Positions 35,101 through 44,729 of a stretch of DNA of 64,000 nt are shown piece after piece; positions within the stretch are counted from its first letter, which is position 1; every line of letters starts with the position of its first letter. The notes beneath the pieces were generated by a model that was not told the origin of the DNA, did not search any database, and saw only the letters and a list, made by a program, of their open reading frames with translations. The DNA lies in the NCBI GenBank assembly GCA_035645275.1, contig DASQMX010000019.1:105294-169293 (forward strand). Reading direction: 5' to 3'. The position numbers were made by a program, and so were the translations under genes. The stretch comes from Paranoxybacillus sp035645275. Lineage in GTDB: Bacteria > Bacillota > Bacilli > Bacillales > Anoxybacillaceae.

Positions 35101-36033
35101 ATGATTTCCAATTTTGTGAGCGAACATGCATTAAATAGCGAAACAGATCCTCTTTTAGAGGCTTTATTTCAGTATGTCGACCAACTTTCTTTACCCGAAA
35201 CACCTTATGTGACAGGACGACTACCGATTTCAAAAAAGCCTTGTTAAAATGTTTCTTTTTAAAGACGTATTTTTCCATTGATTCTTTACGTCAATTAGTT
35301 AACGTACTGAATCGCTTTGGCTACTTCCGACGCATTTGTGGACTTCAAGAGGTTCCCCAGCTTTCTACGTTTTCACGTGCAGGAAAGTAGCTTCGGGAAC
35401 AAGGATTTTCTGCTTTTAACGCTCAACTTTTGAAGGATTTAGGTGTTCGGTATCCCAAAGTCGTCATCATCGATAGCACGGCGCTCCGAAGCAGTCTATA
35501 CGATTCTCAAGCTCGATGGGGAATTTCCGTTCGTTACAACTGGTTCAAAGGGTATAAGCTGCATCTTTGTACAACGACGGAAGGAATCATCCTCTCTCAT
35601 TCCTTCGTAACGGCCAATCATCATGATGCGTCCGTTGCACTCGAATGATTTCCCTCTTTAAAGGAATGGAAGGTGGAGTTGTGCCTATGATAGTGAAAAA
35701 GTCCGTCAAATCGCTGAACAAACAGGCATCTTTTTTGTTTCACCCATAAATCATCGAAATAGTGAGAGACGGAAGGATGCCTATAGCCAGGTGATTCCTT
35801 TGTTTTTGAAAACTGAATTTGGAAAGTGGTTGTTTCGTTTCCGTAACTCCATTGAACAGACATTTAATGAGCTAAAGAATGACGGATTAGAACAGCCACG
35901 TTGGTATGGGGTTTACCTCTATTTACTGCATGTACAATTATGCGAAATTTCGAATTTTTACTCTCGTTTTGTAACACCATCTACATTGTTTAGATGTCAC
36001 AAATTTGATTTCACTATTCTTTTTTACAGCTGA
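35101..36033 (+). pseudogene. Decayed IS4-type transposase
   Basis: Fragments in shifting frames together resemble a DDE transposase of the IS4 group: N-terminal MISNFVSEHALNSETDPLLE, then a frameshift near 35220, LRQLVNVLNRFGYFRR, an in-frame stop at about 35388, VVIIDSTALRSSLYDSQ (first Asp), a further shift near 35650, CAYDSEKVRQIAEQTG (second Asp), and FRNSIEQTFNELKN (Glu). Catalytic residues survive but at least two frameshifts and one stop make it inactive. Clear terminal inverted repeats were not found. It lies between the leg operon and the c-di-GMP-controlled surface protein. Confidence 0.8.
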
Positions 36034-36163
36034 AAGGTGCAAGTAAACACCTTTTCTTTTAGTGTTTATACAAGTCAGTTTGATTTAAAAAATGTTTTAA
36101 AATCGTGGATTATTTTCATTATCAAGGCCATTAGACCTATTTTAACTAGTGGCATGGGCAAAT

Positions 36164-36169
36164 TATAAT
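36164..36169 (+). promoter_or_regulatory. Possible -10 element before the riboswitch
   Basis: TATAAT lies about 22 nt before the riboswitch aptamer, with TTTAAC 17 nt upstream as a weak -35. Position is right for a transcript that begins with the aptamer. Confidence 0.45.
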
Positions 36170-36185
36170 AGAAAAAAACTAAGTG

Positions 36186-36273
36186 AAAAAGGCAAACCAT
36201 GGGAAACTATGGGACGCAAATCCAAGGGCCTGAACCATGGGACACGTTCCGCATGGATGGCAGCCGGTTGCCA
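36186..36273 (+). ncRNA. c-di-GMP-I (GEMM) riboswitch 1
   Basis: The aptamer is recognised by GGCAAACC at its start and GGTTGCC at its end (P1 closing), a CCATGGGAAACTATGG hairpin with a GNRA-type loop, the conserved GGGACGCAAA, then GGGCCTGAACC and GGCAGCC of the other arm. This is the GEMM-I consensus. It is followed by an intrinsic terminator and then by the gene for the 1,623-residue surface protein, so c-di-GMP is expected to control transcription elongation. Whether binding switches expression on or off is not clear from sequence. Confidence 0.92.
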
Positions 36274-36297
36274 CAAGGGATCATAGTTTCACAACCT

Positions 36298-36326
36298 ATG
36301 AACCTTGTTGGAGGGTTCATTTTTTA
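36298..36326 (+). terminator. Riboswitch-controlled terminator 1
   Basis: ATGAACC and GGTTCAT form a stem followed by a T-run (ATTTTTTATTT), about 25 nt after the aptamer and 31 nt before the start codon. This is the expected expression platform. Confidence 0.85.
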
Positions 36327-36356
36327 TTTGATTTTTAGGAAAGGTGGAACTATCGT

Positions 36357-39300
36357 ATGAGAAAACGAATTTTGAAGCAAATTTCGTATCTAGCGTTGCT
36401 TCTTCTTGTGTTTCAACTATTTTTTCCTCTTGTAAGCACGTTGGCAGCAACTGACAGTGGTATTTTACCTCCAAGCAATTTAGCTGCTCAAAAGGTAACG
36501 CCTGATGACGTAAAACTGACGTGGAGCTCGGTTTACGGAGCAACTGGTTACAACGTATATGAAATCAAAGAAGGGCAGCTTATTCTTCATGGAAAGACGA
36601 CAACGACCAGCTACAATCTAAACAATCTTGCAGAAGGTTCTTATCGATATGTTGTGTCGACATTGAGTGCAGAAGGGGAATCTGGTCCGTCTGCTCCGAT
36701 TACAGTCGATATTGTTTATCCAGATATGGCAGCTCCGACAAATTTGATTTATACGATCCAAAACGGTAACGACATTGTGCTAAGCTGGGGAGCATCGCAG
36801 TATGCTGAAAGCTATAATCTATACGAAATTTCTCCAGATGGTCAAAAGACGTTACTTAAGTCGTTAACATCACGAACATATACAATAAGTAATGCTGCTG
36901 CTGGAAATTATACGTACGCCGTTTCCGCTGTAAATTCTTTGTATGGTGAATCTCCGCTTTCGACTCCTGTCAACGTGGAATTGGTTCATCCAACGATGAC
37001 GGCACCAGCCAACTTCACGTATACCGTGACGAACGGCAATGATGTCACTTTAAAATGGGGTTCCGTTCCTTACGCGACTAATTATAAAATCTATCAAATC
37101 GTTGATGGTCAAAAAGTGTTAAAGAGCACGGTAACGGGAACAAGTGTATCGTACACTAAAGTACCAGCCGGTGAATATATCTACGAGATACACTCCTACA
37201 GTGACCGTTTTGGCGAGTCGGCAGAGGGGAGTCTTCTTAATGTGACTGTAAGTGACGTAACAATGACAGCACCGAGTAATTTTACCTACAAGATTCAAAA
37301 CACGAATGATATTGTCTTGACTTGGGGCAGCGTGCCTTATGCAACTAGTTACAAGGTTTATCAAATCATTGATGGTCAAAAAGTGTTAAAAAGCACGGTA
37401 ACAGGAACAAGCGTAACATATACTAAAGTGCCCGCTGGTGAATATGTTTACGAGGTACACTCCTACAGTGACCGCTTTGGTGAATCAGCAGAGGGTAGTC
37501 AAGTTTCCTTGACTATTGAAGGTGTAACGATGGCGGCACCGAACAATTTTGCCTACAAGATTCAAAATGGAAACGACATTGTGCTCAGTTGGGATAGCGT
37601 GTCAAATGCAACCAGCTACAAAGTGTATCAAATCGTTGATGGTCAAAAAGTGTTAAAAAATACAATCGCCGGAACAACAATCACATACACTAACATGAAG
37701 GAAGGCGATTATGTTTATGAAGTACACTCCTATAGCGACCGCTTTGGTGAATCTCCAGAGGGTAGCAAAGTTTCCTTTTCTCTTGTATATCCAACTATGG
37801 AGCCACCGGCCAATTTAGTACAGACGATTAAAAACGCGACAGATTTTACCTTAAGCTGGGATGCTTCTGCATACGCAACAAGCTACAAAGTTTATCAAGT
37901 CGTCGATGGCCAAAAAACTTTAAAAAGCACTGTAACTAGTACGAGCGTCACGTATACTAATATGGCACCGGGTGAATATACGTACATCGTACACTCTTAT
38001 TCTTCCCGTTTTGGGGAGTCAGCAGAGGGAAGTCAGCTGACGGTGAAACTTAACGGACAAACGATGGAAGCTCCGACAAATTTGACATACAGTATAACAA
38101 ATGGAAATGACATTACTTTGAAATGGTCGCCTGTCCAATACGCAACAAGCTATAAAATCTATCAAATTGTTGATGGACAAAAAATTCTAAAAAGTACAGT
38201 AACGAGTACTTCTGTAACGTACACTAACTTACCGAGTGGAGATTACAACTATGTTGTTCATTCAGTCTCTTCACTTTTAGGAGAATCACCTAATGGGGCG
38301 GAATTGACAATTTCGTTGGTTCATCCAACCATGCAGGCACCAGGTAATCTGACCTACAAGATTCAAAATGGCAATGATGTTGTCTTGACTTGGTCGTCTG
38401 TTCAGTATGCAACAAGCTACAAAGTGTATGAGCTTGTCGATGGTCAAGAAGTGCTAAAAAGTACAGTATCATCTCTCACTGCAACAATCGCCAAGGTACC
38501 AGCAGGTGAACATACCTACATCGTTCGTTCTGTAAGTACACGCTTTGGTGAGTCACCTGAAGGAAGCAAGGTTTCTGTAAATGTGAGCGAATATACGATG
38601 CAAGCGCCGGAAAATTTGACCTATAGCATTGCAAACGGTAATGACATCACTTTGAAATGGAGTTCTGTTACTTATGCAACAGCTTACAAAGTATATCAAA
38701 TTATCGATGGACAAGCGATTTTGAAAAAAACAGTAACGGGTACGTCTGTAGCATTTACGAATATGCCAGAAGGAGATTACAAATATGAGGTACGCTCTTA
38801 TAGCGATCGTTTCGGTGAGTCATCTGAAGGAAGCCAAGTATCGTTGGCAATTGTCTTTCCGACCATGCAAGCGCCGAGCAATCTAACGTATACCGTTACA
38901 AACGGCAATGACATAACGTTGAAATGGAACGCGGTGACCTACGCAACATCCTATAAAATCTATCAAATTATTGATGGAGAACGAGTATTGAAAAGTACAG
39001 TGTCAGGAACTTCTGTAACATTTACGAATATGCCAGAAGGAGATTACAAATATGAGGTACATTCTTATAGTACCCGCTTCGGCGAATCAGCAGAAGGAAG
39101 TGAAGTTTCATTTAATTTAGCTTTTCCTATCATGCAGGCACCAGCTAATCCGACGTATACGATTACGAACGGCAATGACATAACGTTAAGATGGGATGCT
39201 TCCAGTTATGCAACAGCCTACAAAGTGTATCAAATTATCGATGGGAAACCAGTGCTGCAAAAAACGGTGACTAGCGCCTATGTAACGTTTACGAATATGC

Positions 39301-41228
39301 CAGAAGGTGATTATACGTACGAAATCCATTCTTATAGTAACCGTTTCGGTGAATCACCGGAAGGAAGTACGCTGACCTTCAAGCTGACTTGGCCTGTGGT
39401 ACAGCCGCCGCAGTTAACAGGAACTATTTTCAATGTTAATAACATCACTCTGTCTTGGAAGGCTGTTTCTTGGGCGAATGAATATCGTGTTTATCAAATT
39501 ACAGGCGAAAGTAGAAAATTGATTTATAAAGGAACAGCATTAAGCTACAAAGTCTATAATTTGACAGAAGATACACATTCTTTTGAAGTGACAGCATACA
39601 GCGTGCGTTTTGGTGAATCGGAACCGTCCAATCGGATTACCGAGAAAATTGTTTACCCGATTATGCAGCCGCCAGTGGCAAACTTGAAGCTTTTAAGTGA
39701 CACAAGTGCTCTTATTACTTGGGACTTTGTCACTTACGCAAATGGCTACAACATATATGAAGTGATTGACGGAAAGCCTGTTCTAATAGCAGAAAAGGTA
39801 AATAATCTGTCTTATACAGTTTCAAATCTGTCATATACAAACCATGTATATTATGTGACTTCCTACAGTAACTCTTTTGGAGAATCGGAACCTTCCAACA
39901 CCGTCATCGCGAAGTTAATTGTTGATACGGAAGCACCAGTAACAACGACAAATGCGTCGACAGACTGGACGAATCAAAATGTTGTTGTTACATTAACGGC
40001 AACCGATAATGAAACTGGAGTAGCAAATACGTATTATTCTGTGGATGACAGTGATTTTGTTTCAGGTACATCCTTTACGGTTGAAGGAGAAGGTGTGCAT
40101 AAAGTATCCTTCTATTCTGTTGATAAAGTAGGGAATAAGGAATCAATCAAAACAATCTATATTAAAATTGATCAAACGACACCTATGACGAAGGTAAATG
40201 AAATTCCAGCTTTGTCTAATCAATCTGTGATGGTAAAACTGACTGCAACAGATAACGGAAGCGGAATTGCGAAGACCTTCTATTCGATTAATGGTTCAGA
40301 GTACAAAGAAGGCACATCCTTCACAGTAGACAAGGAAGGAATCAACCAAGTTTCTTTCTATTCGGTTGATCAGGCAGGAAACATGGAAAAACCACAAACC
40401 ATTGAAGTGAAAATTGATAAGACGGCGCCAATTACTACTTCTGATGCGAAAGAAACATGGAGCAAAGAAAATGTGACGGTGAATTTAACGGCAACAGATA
40501 ATGGAAGTGGCGTTGCCAAGACGTTCTATTCGATTAATGGTTCAGAATATGTAGAGGGCACATCCTTCACTGTAGAACAAGAAGGAATCAACAAAGTATC
40601 CTTCTATTCAGTTGACGAGGCAGGAAATATTGAAAATACACAAATGATTGAAGTAAAAATTGATAAGACTGCCCCAATCATCAATACAGAACTGAATGGG
40701 GAATACAAACTAGGCTCAAGCGTGCAACTGCTTTATTCAGCTATTGATGATTTGTCTGGTGTCGTCTCTGAACAAATGGTTGTTTACGGTCCGAATGAAA
40801 CTACTGGAAAAGTGATGGATAATGGTGCTTCTCTAACTCTCGATAAGCCGGGAGTTTACAAAGTAACTATTATCGCAACAAATGGTGCTGGTCTAAATAC
40901 TACCATTGAAAAGCAATTTGTCGTATACATCCCGGCAACGATCGAAGTGACACCAAAGGTGATTAAAGGAAATAGTGGAATATTCACCGTTCGTGTCACT
41001 CTTCCGGAAGGTTATCATAGCCAAGGTTTTGACCTAAATACAGCAACACTAAACGGAGTGAAAGCACTAACAAGTAACAATGGATATTACAATCAAGCAA
41101 AGAATGGGCAGTTCAAATTTGAGCGTTCCGACTTCAATTGGACATCATCCGAGGTGACTGTTGAGTTCCGCTGTTACCTTGACGGCTATCTCGTTGTCGG
41201 TCAAACGAATGTTAAAGTACAAAAGTAA
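36357..41228 (+). CDS. Giant secreted Fn3-repeat surface protein
   Basis: The 1,623-residue protein has a signal peptide (IL...LLLLVFQLFFPLVSTLAA). About 13 fibronectin-III-like repeats of ~90 residues follow to about residue 1180, each opening like APSNLTYTVTNGNDITLKW and containing ATSYKVYQIIDGQ and FGES. Next are three OmpL47/Ig-like repeats (LTATDNGSGVAKTFYS, VSFYSVDEAGN), a related fourth domain and a C-terminal beta domain. There is no LPXTG motif, transmembrane tail or SLH domain, so it may be released or bound non-covalently. A c-di-GMP riboswitch and terminator control it, which suggests an adhesin or matrix protein made when the cell settles. It lies between flagellar gene blocks. 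Confidence 0.88.
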   Translation: MRKRILKQISYLALLLLVFQLFFPLVSTLAATDSGILPPSNLAAQKVTPDDVKLTWSSVYGATGYNVYEIKEGQLILHGKTTTTSYNLNNLAEGSYRYVVSTLSAEGESGPSAPITVDIVYPDMAAPTNLIYTIQNGNDIVLSWGASQYAESYNLYEISPDGQKTLLKSLTSRTYTISNAAAGNYTYAVSAVNSLYGESPLSTPVNVELVHPTMTAPANFTYTVTNGNDVTLKWGSVPYATNYKIYQIVDGQKVLKSTVTGTSVSYTKVPAGEYIYEIHSYSDRFGESAEGSLLNVTVSDVTMTAPSNFTYKIQNTNDIVLTWGSVPYATSYKVYQIIDGQKVLKSTVTGTSVTYTKVPAGEYVYEVHSYSDRFGESAEGSQVSLTIEGVTMAAPNNFAYKIQNGNDIVLSWDSVSNATSYKVYQIVDGQKVLKNTIAGTTITYTNMKEGDYVYEVHSYSDRFGESPEGSKVSFSLVYPTMEPPANLVQTIKNATDFTLSWDASAYATSYKVYQVVDGQKTLKSTVTSTSVTYTNMAPGEYTYIVHSYSSRFGESAEGSQLTVKLNGQTMEAPTNLTYSITNGNDITLKWSPVQYATSYKIYQIVDGQKILKSTVTSTSVTYTNLPSGDYNYVVHSVSSLLGESPNGAELTISLVHPTMQAPGNLTYKIQNGNDVVLTWSSVQYATSYKVYELVDGQEVLKSTVSSLTATIAKVPAGEHTYIVRSVSTRFGESPEGSKVSVNVSEYTMQAPENLTYSIANGNDITLKWSSVTYATAYKVYQIIDGQAILKKTVTGTSVAFTNMPEGDYKYEVRSYSDRFGESSEGSQVSLAIVFPTMQAPSNLTYTVTNGNDITLKWNAVTYATSYKIYQIIDGERVLKSTVSGTSVTFTNMPEGDYKYEVHSYSTRFGESAEGSEVSFNLAFPIMQAPANPTYTITNGNDITLRWDASSYATAYKVYQIIDGKPVLQKTVTSAYVTFTNMPEGDYTYEIHSYSNRFGESPEGSTLTFKLTWPVVQPPQLTGTIFNVNNITLSWKAVSWANEYRVYQITGESRKLIYKGTALSYKVYNLTEDTHSFEVTAYSVRFGESEPSNRITEKIVYPIMQPPVANLKLLSDTSALITWDFVTYANGYNIYEVIDGKPVLIAEKVNNLSYTVSNLSYTNHVYYVTSYSNSFGESEPSNTVIAKLIVDTEAPVTTTNASTDWTNQNVVVTLTATDNETGVANTYYSVDDSDFVSGTSFTVEGEGVHKVSFYSVDKVGNKESIKTIYIKIDQTTPMTKVNEIPALSNQSVMVKLTATDNGSGIAKTFYSINGSEYKEGTSFTVDKEGINQVSFYSVDQAGNMEKPQTIEVKIDKTAPITTSDAKETWSKENVTVNLTATDNGSGVAKTFYSINGSEYVEGTSFTVEQEGINKVSFYSVDEAGNIENTQMIEVKIDKTAPIINTELNGEYKLGSSVQLLYSAIDDLSGVVSEQMVVYGPNETTGKVMDNGASLTLDKPGVYKVTIIATNGAGLNTTIEKQFVVYIPATIEVTPKVIKGNSGIFTVRVTLPEGYHSQGFDLNTATLNGVKALTSNNGYYNQAKNGQFKFERSDFNWTSSEVTVEFRCYLDGYLVVGQTNVKVQK

Positions 41229-41247
41229 TACTCTTTCTTGAAAAAGG

Positions 41248-41286
41248 AATGACCCCAAGCCATGATATATGGTTTGGGGTCATTTC
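41248..41286 (+). terminator. Terminator of the Fn3-repeat gene
   Basis: AATGACCCCAAGCC and GGTTTGGGGTCATT form a stem of about 14 bp, followed by TTTCTTC. The region from here to 41563 is AT-rich and shows nothing else I can support. Confidence 0.85.
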
Positions 41287-41563
41287 TTCAAATAACTAAA
41301 AGTGAGAAATAGTGTAGAATATCGTTGAGTCGGGATATATTGCTATGTTTTCTTATTTTATCGGCGAACATGTGTAATTGTGGAGCAAAATTAATTTTTA
41401 CGTGTATTTTAATTAAGAAGATGTTCGTAAGTTTATAGTTTTATTTTTTAAAAGAATAACTCCCATTCTACTATAAGCTGACTAGTTTTGTATTCTCACA
41501 CATCCATTTACCCTCGTTCGTTCCGCTCGTTTTATATATGGCCTTTTTTCCTAAATTACTATT

Positions 41564-41588
41564 TAAAGATTCTAGATAAAGCCGATAT
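41564..41588 (+). promoter_or_regulatory. Sigma-D-like promoter of flaG
   Basis: GCCGATAT at 41581-41588 is a perfect sigma-D -10. TAAA at 41564-41567 is 13 nt upstream, slightly short of the usual 15. It lies 35 bp before flaG and likely drives flaG-fliD-fliS-fliT. Confidence 0.82.
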
Positions 41589-41623
41589 AAGAAGTAAAGA
41601 AGTGATTCAGGGGGAAGACGATA

Positions 41624-41971
41624 ATGAAAATCACCAACTCATTGCCATTAAAGGAGGCGTCTGTTCATCAGGCTTCAAGAGAAGATACGGCATTACTACA
41701 AAAAATCATGGAACAGCAGAGCGAGCGTAATGAGGAGATACAAGTATCGAAAAAGAAGGTAGAAGAAGTAACCAATAAATTAAACGAGTTTTTAGAAATT
41801 CAAAACCGTTCCCTTAAATTTATATTGCATGAGGGGTTAGATCAATATTACGTACAAGTCATCAATTCAGACACAAAAGAAGTGATACGGGAAATTCCGC
41901 CTAAGAAATTGCTGGATGCGTTTTATACGATGCAAAAATTTCTCGGTATGATTGTTAATGAAAAGATTTAG
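41624..41971 (+). CDS. flaG: FlaG family flagellar protein
   Basis: The 115-residue protein matches FlaG/YvyC: a variable helical N-terminal half (VSKKKVEEVTNKLNEFLEIQ) and a conserved C-terminal half, LKFILHEGLDQYYVQVI then EVIREIPPKKLLDAF. FlaG is found beside fliD in many flagellated bacteria and influences filament length. It is the first gene after a sigma-D promoter and is 15 bp before fliD. Confidence 0.9.
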   Translation: MKITNSLPLKEASVHQASREDTALLQKIMEQQSERNEEIQVSKKKVEEVTNKLNEFLEIQNRSLKFILHEGLDQYYVQVINSDTKEVIREIPPKKLLDAFYTMQKFLGMIVNEKI

Positions 41972-41986
41972 AAAGGAGCGAGCAAT

Positions 41987-43549
41987 ATGGCACCGATGCG
42001 AATAGGTGGTTTAGCGAGCGGTATGGATATTGATCAACTTGTCAGTGATTTAATGAAAGCGGAACGGATGCCGCTTGATAAGTTGAAACAGAAAAAACAA
42101 TTATTAGAGTGGCAGCGTGATGATTATCGGGAAATGAATAAATTGTTAAGAGAACTAGATACGTTTATTTTCGACGGTATTTATCGTCAATCAACATTTA
42201 TAAAGCAAACAGTTACAACTTCTAAACCTGAAGAAGTATCAATAAAAAATATTAGTTCTACATCACCTTTAAATTCAACTATTAATGTTACAAAGCTGGC
42301 GAAAGCTGCTTCTATGAATAGTTCAGCAGATATTCGAAAAGCAGGAGCAACTTTTGATCCTAATGGAAAATTAGCAGATCAACGGGCCAATTTAGCAACA
42401 GATTTTACTTCTAACACATTTACGATTCAAGCAATAAAAAGCGATGGAACGCTAGGAACGGCAGTGTCATTTACTATCGACCCTAATGCAGACTCCCTTA
42501 ATTCCATTCTGCAACGTATTAATAGTTCAAATGCTGGGGTTACGGCTTTTTATGATAGTCAATCAGGTAAAGTTTCGTTTATGGCTAAAAATACTGGAAA
42601 CGCGAAAGATAGTAACGGAAATGATGTTGCTGAAATTATTGTAACAGGTGATTTTTTAACAGGATCATTAAAGTTAGATGGGGATAATATTACAGCAGCA
42701 AGCAATGGACGGGGGCAGTTAGGGGAAAATGCACAATTTACGTTGAATGGATTATCAATGGAAAGAACATCTAATGTGTTTGAAATCAACGGTTATGAGT
42801 ATACATTAAAGTTTGCCTCATCGACTGATATTTCTATTTCTGCAACGACTGATGTTGATAGTATCTATAATTCGATCAAGGCTTTTGTTGATAAATACAA
42901 CGAAATCATTGACAAAATTAACAGTGAGTTAAAAGAAGAACGCTACCGCGATTATCCACCGCTTACCGATGAACAAAAAGAAGCGATGACGGACAAACAA
43001 ATTGAGCTTTGGGAAGAAAAAGCGCGGAGCGGAATGTTGCGAAACGATTCAATTTTATCGAACGGTTTAAGCAAGATGCGAATGGACCTTTACACGAAAG
43101 TAGAGAGTTCTAATATTACGAGCGGGTTTTCCCAGCTTGCTGAAATTGGCATTACAACTTCGCCTAATTACCTGAATGGTGGTAAACTCATTATTGATGA
43201 GACAAAGTTACGACAGAAAATTCAGGAAAATCCAGATGCGATTTATCGGTTGTTTAATAACGACAGTACCAATTACTCAGAGAAAGGCATCGCCAACCGT
43301 TTACGCGATACGATTAAAGATACAATCGGCAAGATTGAACAAAAGGCTGGTAATACGCTTTGGACAAATCAACAATTTTCCCTTGGCCGCAGCTTAGACC
43401 AAATTGAAGACCAAATCGATCGTTTTGAAGACCGTCTCGTTGAAATCGAAGACCGCTACTGGCGTCAATTTACAGCGATGGAACGGGCGATTAACCAATA
43501 TAACTCTCAATCTATGTATCTTATGAATGCTTTTGGCGGCGGTATGTAA
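41987..43549 (+). CDS. fliD: Flagellar filament cap FliD
   Basis: The 520-residue protein begins RIGGLASGMDIDQLVSDLMKAERMPL, a clear FliD N terminus, and ends with the coiled coil LEQ-like IEDQIDRFEDRLVEIEDRYW followed by FTAMERAINQYNSQSMYLMN. The pentameric cap sits at the filament tip and folds exported flagellin. Normal length. fliS follows, preceded by AAAGGAGTG. Confidence 0.95.
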   Translation: MAPMRIGGLASGMDIDQLVSDLMKAERMPLDKLKQKKQLLEWQRDDYREMNKLLRELDTFIFDGIYRQSTFIKQTVTTSKPEEVSIKNISSTSPLNSTINVTKLAKAASMNSSADIRKAGATFDPNGKLADQRANLATDFTSNTFTIQAIKSDGTLGTAVSFTIDPNADSLNSILQRINSSNAGVTAFYDSQSGKVSFMAKNTGNAKDSNGNDVAEIIVTGDFLTGSLKLDGDNITAASNGRGQLGENAQFTLNGLSMERTSNVFEINGYEYTLKFASSTDISISATTDVDSIYNSIKAFVDKYNEIIDKINSELKEERYRDYPPLTDEQKEAMTDKQIELWEEKARSGMLRNDSILSNGLSKMRMDLYTKVESSNITSGFSQLAEIGITTSPNYLNGGKLIIDETKLRQKIQENPDAIYRLFNNDSTNYSEKGIANRLRDTIKDTIGKIEQKAGNTLWTNQQFSLGRSLDQIEDQIDRFEDRLVEIEDRYWRQFTAMERAINQYNSQSMYLMNAFGGGM

Positions 43550-43577
43550 TAAATTTCTTAAAGGAGTGTTTTAATGA

Positions 43578-43979
43578 ATGGCGAAAAATAATCCCTACCA
43601 ATCTTATCAGGCAAATGCAGTACAAACCGCATCACCTGGTGAGTTAACACTTATGTTATACAATGGCTGCTTAAAGTTTATTAAACAGGCACGCAAAGCG
43701 ATAGAAGAGAAAAATGTCGAAGAGAGAAATACGAATCTTTTAAAAGCACAAAAAATTATTCAAGAGCTAATGGTGACGCTTAAAATGGAATATGAAGTGG
43801 CAAAACATATGATGACGATGTATGATTACATTTACCGTCGGCTTGTTGAGGCAAATATTAAGGCGGATGCATCTATTTTAGAAGAAGTGGAAGAATACGT
43901 AACGGAATTCCGCGATACGTGGAAGCAAGTGATTCAGCTGAATCGTCAACGTCAATATGTGCAAGGTGGGCAAGCGTAG
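43578..43979 (+). CDS. fliS: Flagellin export chaperone FliS
   Basis: The 133-residue protein shows the FliS pattern NNPYQSYQANAVQTASPGEL and LTLMLYNGCLKFIKQARKAI, with the helix bundle continuing to FRDTWKQVIQL. It binds the C-terminal helix of flagellin and also FliW in B. subtilis, so it takes part in flagellin homeostasis. An ATG at 43574 is out of frame. The stop overlaps the next start by 1 nt. Confidence 0.95.
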   Translation: MAKNNPYQSYQANAVQTASPGELTLMLYNGCLKFIKQARKAIEEKNVEERNTNLLKAQKIIQELMVTLKMEYEVAKHMMTMYDYIYRRLVEANIKADASILEEVEEYVTEFRDTWKQVIQLNRQRQYVQGGQA

Positions 43980-44329
43980 TGAGCGTTGTGTCTGAGTTGT
44001 TTAGCGTGACGAAGGAGTTATGTGAATTATTAGAGCAACCTGCTCGCAAAGAGAAGCGTGATGAAACGATTGAAGCGATTCAACGGTTGCTTTCTCAAAG
44101 AGATGTGCTTATTCAGCAACTACAACCGCCGTATAGCGAAGAGGAGCAAGAGCTTGGGATGCAAATGGTTTCTTTAAATCAATCGATTGCTGAAAATTTG
44201 CAGCAACTCAAGCTTCAAATTCAACAAGATTTAAAAATCATCAAACAAAAAAAGACTGCCAATCAAAATTATAGGAATCCATATCAGCCGCTCTCGATTG
44301 ACGGCATGTTTTACGATAAAAAAAGATAG
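43979..44329 (+). CDS. fliT: Flagellar chaperone FliT
   Basis: The product is 116 residues from the GTG at 43979, which overlaps the fliS TAG and follows AAGGTGGG by 8 nt; a longer frame from 43919 runs inside fliS and is not used. It is helical (IEAIQRLLSQRDVLIQQL), with the typical PPYSEEEQELG and a terminal NPYQPLSIDGMFYDKKR. In Bacillus FliT is thought to be a chaperone for FliD. Confidence 0.88.
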   Translation: MSVVSELFSVTKELCELLEQPARKEKRDETIEAIQRLLSQRDVLIQQLQPPYSEEEQELGMQMVSLNQSIAENLQQLKLQIQQDLKIIKQKKTANQNYRNPYQPLSIDGMFYDKKR

Positions 44330-44372
44330 ATTATCATATAAATGGTCCAATTTAGCAAACGCCTAATTTGAG

Positions 44373-44729
44373 ATGCTACAAAAGTATGTTGCTTTGTTTC
44401 ATACGATTAAGGAAGGATTTGATTATATCGAAGAAAGCTTTACAAACTATGAACGGATGCAAGGAGACGTGGTGCTTGCTGATATTTTCACTGCTTTTGG
44501 ACGAATTAGCCAAACGAACGTTCAGCTCGAACGGTTATTTGCCGCTGAAGAGGAAATTTTTCATCGCCTCCAGCTTTTTACGGGCGTTTTAGAAGAAGCG
44601 TTTAAGCTCGATGGCAAGCTGGATGATCCTAATTTCAAACAACAAGTTATCCAACAACAGCTCTCTCCCGCGTTCCAAGCGTGGAAATTATCGGTTCAAC
44701 AGGCGTTAAAAAAGTATATTGAACAATAA
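44373..44729 (+). CDS. Unknown small helical protein after fliT
   Basis: I do not recognise this 118-residue protein with confidence. It is intact, acidic and helical (FHTIKEGFDYIEESFTNYER, LADIFTAFGRISQ, LSPAFQAWKLSVQQALKKYI), without signal peptide or membrane helix. Its position 43 bp after fliT and its size suggest another flagellar export chaperone-like protein. The start codon has only a weak ribosome site (TTTGAG). Its stop codon overlaps the following terminator stem. Confidence 0.65.
   Translation: MLQKYVALFHTIKEGFDYIEESFTNYERMQGDVVLADIFTAFGRISQTNVQLERLFAAEEEIFHRLQLFTGVLEEAFKLDGKLDDPNFKQQVIQQQLSPAFQAWKLSVQQALKKYIEQ

Noticed and set aside
36357..39900. Fn3 region as a CRISPR or noncoding tandem array
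   Set aside because: The periodicity of about 280 bp is in frame and encodes beta-sandwich repeats; there are no spacer-repeat units.
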